From the NCBI GenBank assembly GCA_015501605.1, contig JADNRZ010000001.1:2852001-2916000 (forward strand): a stretch of 64,000 nucleotides of DNA, given 5' to 3'. The notes beneath the pieces were generated by a model, which was not told where the DNA came from, ran no database searches, and worked only from the letters and a program-made list of their open reading frames with translations. The DNA comes from Panaeolus papilionaceus. Lineage: Eukaryota > Basidiomycota > Agaricomycetes > Agaricales. A program made the translations under genes and the position numbers. This document shows, piece by piece, positions 58,540 through 64,000 of this stretch; position 1 is the first letter of the stretch; every line of letters starts with the position of its first letter.

Positions 58540-61500
58540 ATGGTGCAGAGCTATCTCAAACACGGGCCCACCCAGGTATGTCGTATATTGCATGGGGTTA
58601 ATAGACTTATAATGTTTTCATAGGCCTTTGGTTTGGTGTGCAGTGCTTCGTCTAACTCGTTATTCGATGGAAAACTGGCATATGTACCTGCTCTGGAAGA
58701 TATCCTCGTATGGGACGTGAAAAAGGGAATAATGGTATGGATTATATTTCATGTAACAACGCTTTTTTAATCGAGAAAATCTTAGATTTCCATGTGGCAC
58801 GAAACAGGCCATAGAGATGAAGTGACATGTATCGTTCGTTCGCCAAACGGTAATTCGTTTGCTGTTGGATACGCAGACGGTTCAATAAGATTATGGGATC
58901 CCTCAACGAGCTCCGTAATCACTACTTTCAATGGACACAAGAAAGCTATTACTGCCTTGGCTTTTGATCAAGCTGGGACCCGACTTGCTTCTGGTTCTCA
59001 GGACACAGAGATCATTCTTTGGGACATTGTGGGGGAGTCTGGGCTGTACAGGTACATGTTTGTATCTTTTATTTTTACATCATTATTGACCTATCATACG
59101 GTTAGACTACGAGGTCATCGAGACCAAATTACATCTCTCCACTTCCTTGCAATCGTTGAGGGACAAGCATCGACATCAACGAATACTCCAGGATTCCTTC
59201 TAACATCATCTAAGGACACCTTCCTCAAACTTTGGGATCTGTCAACGCAGCATTGTATCCAAACAGTTGTCGCTTCTCACTCAGAAGTATGGTCCACTGA
59301 TGTTCACCATGAGTTGGACTTGATCTTTACGGGCAGTGGTGAGGGCGAATTGAAGGCTTGGAAAATTGACCGAGAGGCCTTGAAGGACGGTTTGAAAGAG
59401 ACAGAATCGGGAGAGGTGAGTCTTTAGCTTTTTTTCTCTCGTCGTATGAGCTGATTGTTGCAGGTTGCGAAAATGATTCATCCCCTTTCAAGCCTCCCAC
59501 TCTCTTCGAAACACCGAATTTCTCAAATTCAATTCCACCACTCCCAACCCTACCTTGCAGTCCAGTCTCACGATCGTTCAGTGGAGGTATTCAGGATTCG
59601 GTCAGAGGAAGATGTGAGGAAAAAGCAAGCCCGACGCAAGAAGCGCGCCAAAGAGAAGGCCGAGCAAGGCAAAGCAAAAAAGCAAAATGGACTCGAAGAG
59701 CCAACAACAGAGTCAACTAGCATGGAGGATAACTTGGTCGATTACTTCCAACCCCATGTTGTTATCCGTGCTAGTGGAAAGATTAGGTCTTTTGATTTCG
59801 CTTCCAACGATAACAACCCCAGAGGTGTCCAAGTAAGTCGGTTTTTTTATGCTTTTTCAAATTAATTATGGGCTCATTCCACATCAGCTTTTGACGGCAC
59901 TGTCATCCAACGCTATCGAGGTGTACAATGTACCACCCGCCAAAAGTAAAGAAGAGCCCCCCGAAGTGACGCGTACCCACACAGTCGACCTGCCTGGCCA
60001 TAGAACAGACGTACGAAGTCTGTGCCTCAGCTCTGATGACCAAATCCTAGCTTCTGCGTCTAATGGTGTGTGATTCGTGGTGAAGTTACTTGATTTTCTA
60101 ACTCGACGCATCAGGCTCCCTCAAAATATGGAATATGAAAACTACACAGTGCATCCGTACCATGGAGTGTGGGTACGCAGTCTGTAGTCTTTTCCTTCCT
60201 GGAGACCGACATGTGCGTTTTTCTGGTTTTCCTTTTTTTTTTGTTTTTTGGAAGTCCCAAGTTTTTAAAACTGTCACAGATAGCGATTGGGACGAAGTCC
60301 GGCGAAATTCTGATCTACGATATCGCGTCTTCGAGTCTCATCGAAACGATACAAGCTCATACGGCGACAGTTTGGTCAATGGACATCCGCCCAGATTCTC
60401 AGATGCTCGTTTCGGGGAGTGCTGACAAGGACGTCAAATTCTGGGAATTCGAATACAAGGACGCTTCAGACAACAGTGTTAGTACAATATTAAGCGAATT
60501 ATTTCTTTTCTGTTGACTAATAATATATCAGCCTCAAAGTGGTCGACTCCTCTCCCTGGTTCATACACGTACACTTAAAATGTCGGAAGATGTGCTGGCA
60601 ATCAAATATAGCCCTAACAGCAAATTCTTGGCCGTCTCGCTACTCGATTCTACTGTGAAAGTCTTCTACCAGGATACCCTCAAGTTCTTCCTCTCGTTGT
60701 ATGGCCACAAGGTAAGGGTCTTGTACTAGTGAAATACAATCGTGTTGCTCACATTTGTGCAGTTGCCGGTGCTGTCTATGGATATCTCGGATGATTCAAA
60801 ACTCATCGTAACGTGCTCAGCCGATAAAAATGTCAAAATCTGGGGGCTTGATTTCGGTGACTGCCACAAGTCGATATTTGCTCACGAGGAGAGTATTATG
60901 CAAGTAGCATTTGAAAAGGACTCCCATTACTTCTGGACAGTCGGGAAGGACAAACTACTCAAATACTGGGATGGTGACAAGGTACGTTTATCGTTGGATA
61001 TGTAAGTACTATTGCTCAATACCGAACTTCTTTAGTTCCAAGCGATCCAAAAGCTAGATGGTCATCATAACGAGATCTGGGCGCTTGCATTGAGCCATCA
61101 CGGCAATTTCGTTGTCACTGGGTCGCATGACAAGTCAATACGCGTGTGGGAGAAACTTGACGAGCCGGTATGTATTATGCAGCTTCGAGACGACAAATAT
61201 CTAACTCCCACCAGTTATTCCTCGAAGAAGAACGGGAGAGAGAGTTGGAGCAGCTTTATGACAAAGGCCTCGTAGACTCACTAAACCGTGACGAACATGG
61301 CGTTGGAGCGGGCGTCGAAGGCGCACCAGTTAATGCGACCTTAGAAGTTGCTGGTGTTACAAAGCAGACTACTGAAACGCTTATGGCCGGTGAACGGATC
61401 ATGGAAGCGCTGGACCTTGCGGATAATGAGCGGGAAGTGATGCGAGAACATGAAGAAGCGATGGCAAGTCTCCCAGAGGATGACGCCATGCGAATGCAGC

Positions 61501-62021
61501 CTCCACCCCAGAACCCCGTTTTGGCTGCCTACGAAATGGAGCCCGAGGCGTATGTTCTGCAGGTCGTCGAAAAGATCCCAAGTACATCCCTTCATGATGC
61601 ACTGCTTGTGTTACCATTTGGAAAAGTTGTGTCACTGATGGTTTACCTGAACCTATGGGCCGAAAAGGTACGTAATTCTGACATGCCTTGTTAGGCTTAG
61701 TTCTCATTTTTTGTCTAGGGATGGAACATCACTTTGGTCTCTCGCATCCTTTTTTTCTTGCTCAAGACACATCATCACCAAATTGTTGCAAACCGAATCA
61801 TGCGCACAACGCTGATGCCACTGCGCAAAAATCTTCGGGCCGCACTGCAACGACAAAAAGATACGATCAGCTACAATCTCGCCGCATTGCAGTTCATTCG
61901 TCGTAAAAACAACTCCGAACGCATCGCCATGTTTTATGAAGAGGAAGACATGGATGAAGAGAAAGTCAAGGCACGCATCGCCGAGGGCAAGAAGAGGAAG
62001 CGTGTTACTATCAAAGCATAA
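58540..62021 (+). CDS. UTP12: U3 snoRNP protein Utp12 (Dip2/WDR3), WD40 repeats
   Basis: This is a member of the UTP-B module of the small-subunit processome, needed for 18S rRNA maturation in the nucleolus. The start [12 protein letters not shown] at 58540 joins [17 protein letters not shown] across an intron, as in the family. Two tandem WD40 propellers follow, with repeats such as [81 protein letters not shown] and [14 protein letters not shown] basic [20 protein letters not shown] insert sits between propellers. The C-terminal Utp12 domain runs from [20 protein letters not shown] through [15 protein letters not shown] to [17 protein letters not shown] and the basic tail [11 protein letters not shown], stop TAA 62019-62021. 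More than ten short introns interrupt it, several at WD-repeat junctions. Confidence 0.96.
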
Positions 62022-62138
62022 TCCAGCTCAATAGGTGTATGTCATTCTTTCGTGTGGTACAAATCAAATATATGGTGAGACAATGCATTCGAGGGCCAGC
62101 TTTAATGCACTTTATTTCATTCTCAGGTTTGAAATCCG

Positions 62139-63106
62139 TTACTTCTTAATATCTTTCACTTTCGGTCCCCAGATATCGTCCAACCTGAACAAGAGTTAGA
62201 ACTTCTAACACCTAAATGCAAAAGAGGACATACCAGTCATTTGGCTCAGTAGCTGATCGAAGCTGAACTTGAAGGACACCTTTATCGAAGTCAGCCAGTT
62301 GTCCGAATGCTGCTCTTGTCAGGTCCACATGCTTCGAACCAGCAGCGCAACCGGCGCAGGTGTCTACGACTCGAACGAACACACACTTCTTGGGAGTATG
62401 ACATACTGCTCGATTCATTAGTGCTGGTGTATCATACGTTTTGAGTGTACTGACATTCCAGGAATTTGAAGCATTTGGGTTTATTGTTCCATCCGTCAAG
62501 AGTAAGAGCGGCTACGAATGAACGGTCCTAGAGCAAAGAAGAAATAAACGCCCAGTCCAGAAATTTCGATCTAGCCAAGGTTAAGACAAGCTCACCGTTG
62601 GCGCCCATTCGCCATTCTTCCAGCAGCTAGGGTTTTGCAAGTCATGTCCGGTATACCTATTTCCACCGTTGAATACACAGAATGCGAGGTATCGAGGACG
62701 CTTACCATGTGATAGTCACAGGTTCAGGTTTTCCCAATCCCTTCAACCCTTTGAAGAGCTGACTGATGAAACCGACAAGGCCTCCTGCTGCTGCTGAAGG
62801 ACGTGATGACTTGGCGGATTCTTTGGTGCTTGGCTTTTTGGCTCTTGGCGCCAATGGGGATGCATTAGAATTGATAACGTCGTCGGCGGAGAAGTGCCGT
62901 CGGTATTTGTACGCGAGATTGGTAACATTAACACCTTCCCATCCATCCCGTGCATCGAAGAGATAATCCTCCCCGAGGGAATGTGCAGTAGTGTATCTTT
63001 CTCTTATCAAAATCGTGTGTCGACTCGCTAAATCAGGGCGTCCAATCGCAGAAGGGAGACAAAAAAGCGACAAAAGTAGGAAGAAACGCCAATCCGGAAC
63101 ATACAT
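62139..63106 (-). CDS. Secreted double-psi beta-barrel (expansin/barwin/RlpA-like) protein
   Basis: The start ATG 63106 gives a signal peptide MYVPDWRFFLLLSLFCLPSA; an in-frame upstream start exists but would hide it. A linker of about 100 residues (NVTNLAYKYRRHFSADD, a Lys/Ser-rich part, then LVGFISQLFKGLKGLGK) is followed by the barrel: WYTGHDLQNPSCW, DRSFVAALTLDGWNNKP, CHTPKKCVFVRVVDTCAGC, SKHVDLTRAAFGQLADFDKG. The VRVVDTCxGC and HxDLTxxAF patterns are the expansin/RlpA/barwin signature, and at least six Cys can form disulfides. Five exons; the last reads LDDIWGPKVKDIKK, stop TAA 62139-62141. Relatives loosen cell walls or act as small secreted effectors. No catalytic function is established. 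Confidence 0.85.
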
Positions 63107-63630
63107 GTCGATTGCAAGTTTTCGGACAAAGGCGGGTCCTTCGAGTACGGAATAATGTAGCGACACAACGGAGGGTACGATGATGTGCAGACGCCAGTAA
63201 CGGATATTCCAGGAATAGAAACAGGTCCGATATACGAAGTGTTCCGTTAGAAAGTGAGCGCGCGGGGTTGATTTGATTATGACACTCTAATTTTTTTGTA
63301 CAGGTCAAGAAATGCTCAAGCTTAAAAACGGTCCATATTATTTTATACGCGTCAGCTTATTGATATTAATATAAGTCTCTTTAAAATGATTATTTCAGCC
63401 TTTTCAAGTTTTTCTACTCAGTAGATCTCGATTCCCGAATATCATGACCATTAGTATCGACGACGTGATCCTGATCGAGCGCATTGGACAGTATGATTAG
63501 ATAAGATGACGCCATATCGGTCGGCTGTTCGGCAAAGATGCTTCAGCATAGACCAGGGCTATGCTGACTCTACACTCTTTCCTTCATAACATCCATCTCC
63601 TTCTTTCCTTCTCCCTTTCTCTCTTCAATA
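63107..63630. other. Divergent promoter region, 524 bp
   Basis: This separates the secreted barrel protein (minus) from the Zn2Cys6 gene (plus). A CT-rich stretch, CTTTCCTTCTCCCTTTCTCT, lies just before the plus-strand ATG, similar to that before RSM18. No gene is seen. Confidence 0.45.
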
Positions 63631-64000
63631 ATGCCCGTCGATCCATCACATAATCCTCTTTTTCGGAGAGCAGCACGAAAGCTCACACCCGATGATGAGA
63701 TTGACTCAAGAAGGGCAAGAGGCGAGGTGTGCAATCTTATTTTTATATTTTATAGCTTATTTGATTTATCCACTGGCGTTGTTATAGATCTCTTGTGCTG
63801 AGTGTCGAAGGTTTGTCTTTACTGACTTGCATTGCTATATCGAACTCATTTAGAGCAGATTAAAGCTCAAATGTGACAAAAAACTTCCATGTAGTTCATG
63901 TGGTGAGTCCTCTGTTCCTGATCAAAAGTGTCATATGCTGAATTTTCCTGAAGTTCGTCGTGGATGTCCTTCGATCTGTCCAAATGGGAGTCTGTCAACC
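63631..64000 (+). CDS. Zn2Cys6 fungal transcription factor, N-terminal part (cut by the window end)
   Basis: This is a fungal-specific DNA-binding regulator. The start ATG 63631 reads MPVDPSHNPLFRRAARKLT, an acidic/basic DEIDSRRARGE, then an intron. The binuclear zinc cluster is spread over three exons, CAECRR | LKLKCDKKLPCSSC | VRRGCPSICPNG, giving the six-Cys CX2CX6CX5CX2CX4C pattern. The introns fall within and just after the cluster and are in phase. The middle homology region and any activation domain lie beyond base 64000, so the target pathway cannot be told. Confidence 0.9.

Overview
This is a gene-dense stretch of a filamentous basidiomycete nuclear genome, most likely a mushroom-type Agaricomycete. 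The evidence is the density of short spliceosomal introns (mostly 45-75 bp, GT-AG, often many per gene), closely packed genes on both strands, protein families typical of fungi (Zn2Cys6 regulator, GH17 glucanase, Vps17, Pex14, a Rim15-type kinase with a receiver domain) and long Ser/Pro/Gln-rich disordered regions. The species call is inference. I see no tRNA, rRNA, CRISPR array, intact transposon or prokaryotic operon. All gene models below were spliced by eye, so internal exon borders are approximate unless stated.

Left part (1-9.5 kb). Two ribonucleotide reductase small-subunit genes face away from each other; the left one is cut by the window edge and is recognised only from its N-terminus. 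Next is an IMP2-type mitochondrial inner-membrane protease gene with a TAG codon inside its conserved reading frame. Then come two tandem sugar-porter genes on the minus strand with matching intron patterns. The second copy (6.9-9.5 kb) keeps all family signatures; the first (3.6-6.1 kb) has changed several of them.

Middle part (9.8-46.6 kb). A large ubiquitin-interacting-motif protein and a Rim15/Cek1-type PAS-kinase-receiver protein lie on the minus strand. They are followed by a mitoribosomal protein bS18m gene, the proteasome deubiquitinase RPN11, an unrecognised disordered protein, and a run of housekeeping genes: VPS52 (GARP), THOC7 (THO), a short-form RNase Z, PEX14 (peroxisome import), a secreted M24 peptidase-like protein, VPS17 (retromer), a membrane-anchored GH17 glucanase, GTP cyclohydrolase II (RIB1) and a small single-pass membrane protein.

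Right part (46.6-64 kb). A 2.9 kb stretch without a recognisable gene holds an imperfect 90-bp direct repeat. It is followed by an unrecognised coiled-coil/disordered protein, a glutamate-carboxypeptidase-II-like M28 peptidase, aspartyl aminopeptidase (M18), the ribosome-biogenesis WD40 protein Utp12, a secreted double-psi beta-barrel protein and the start of a Zn2Cys6 transcription factor cut by the window end.

Most genes are independent eukaryotic units, often in divergent or convergent pairs; I find no evidence for a biosynthetic cluster or defence island. The most useful oddities are the nonsense codon in IMP2, the signature-motif erosion in one sugar porter, the contrasting promoter motifs around the RNR pair, two GC-AG introns, and several lineage-type proteins with no recognised function.
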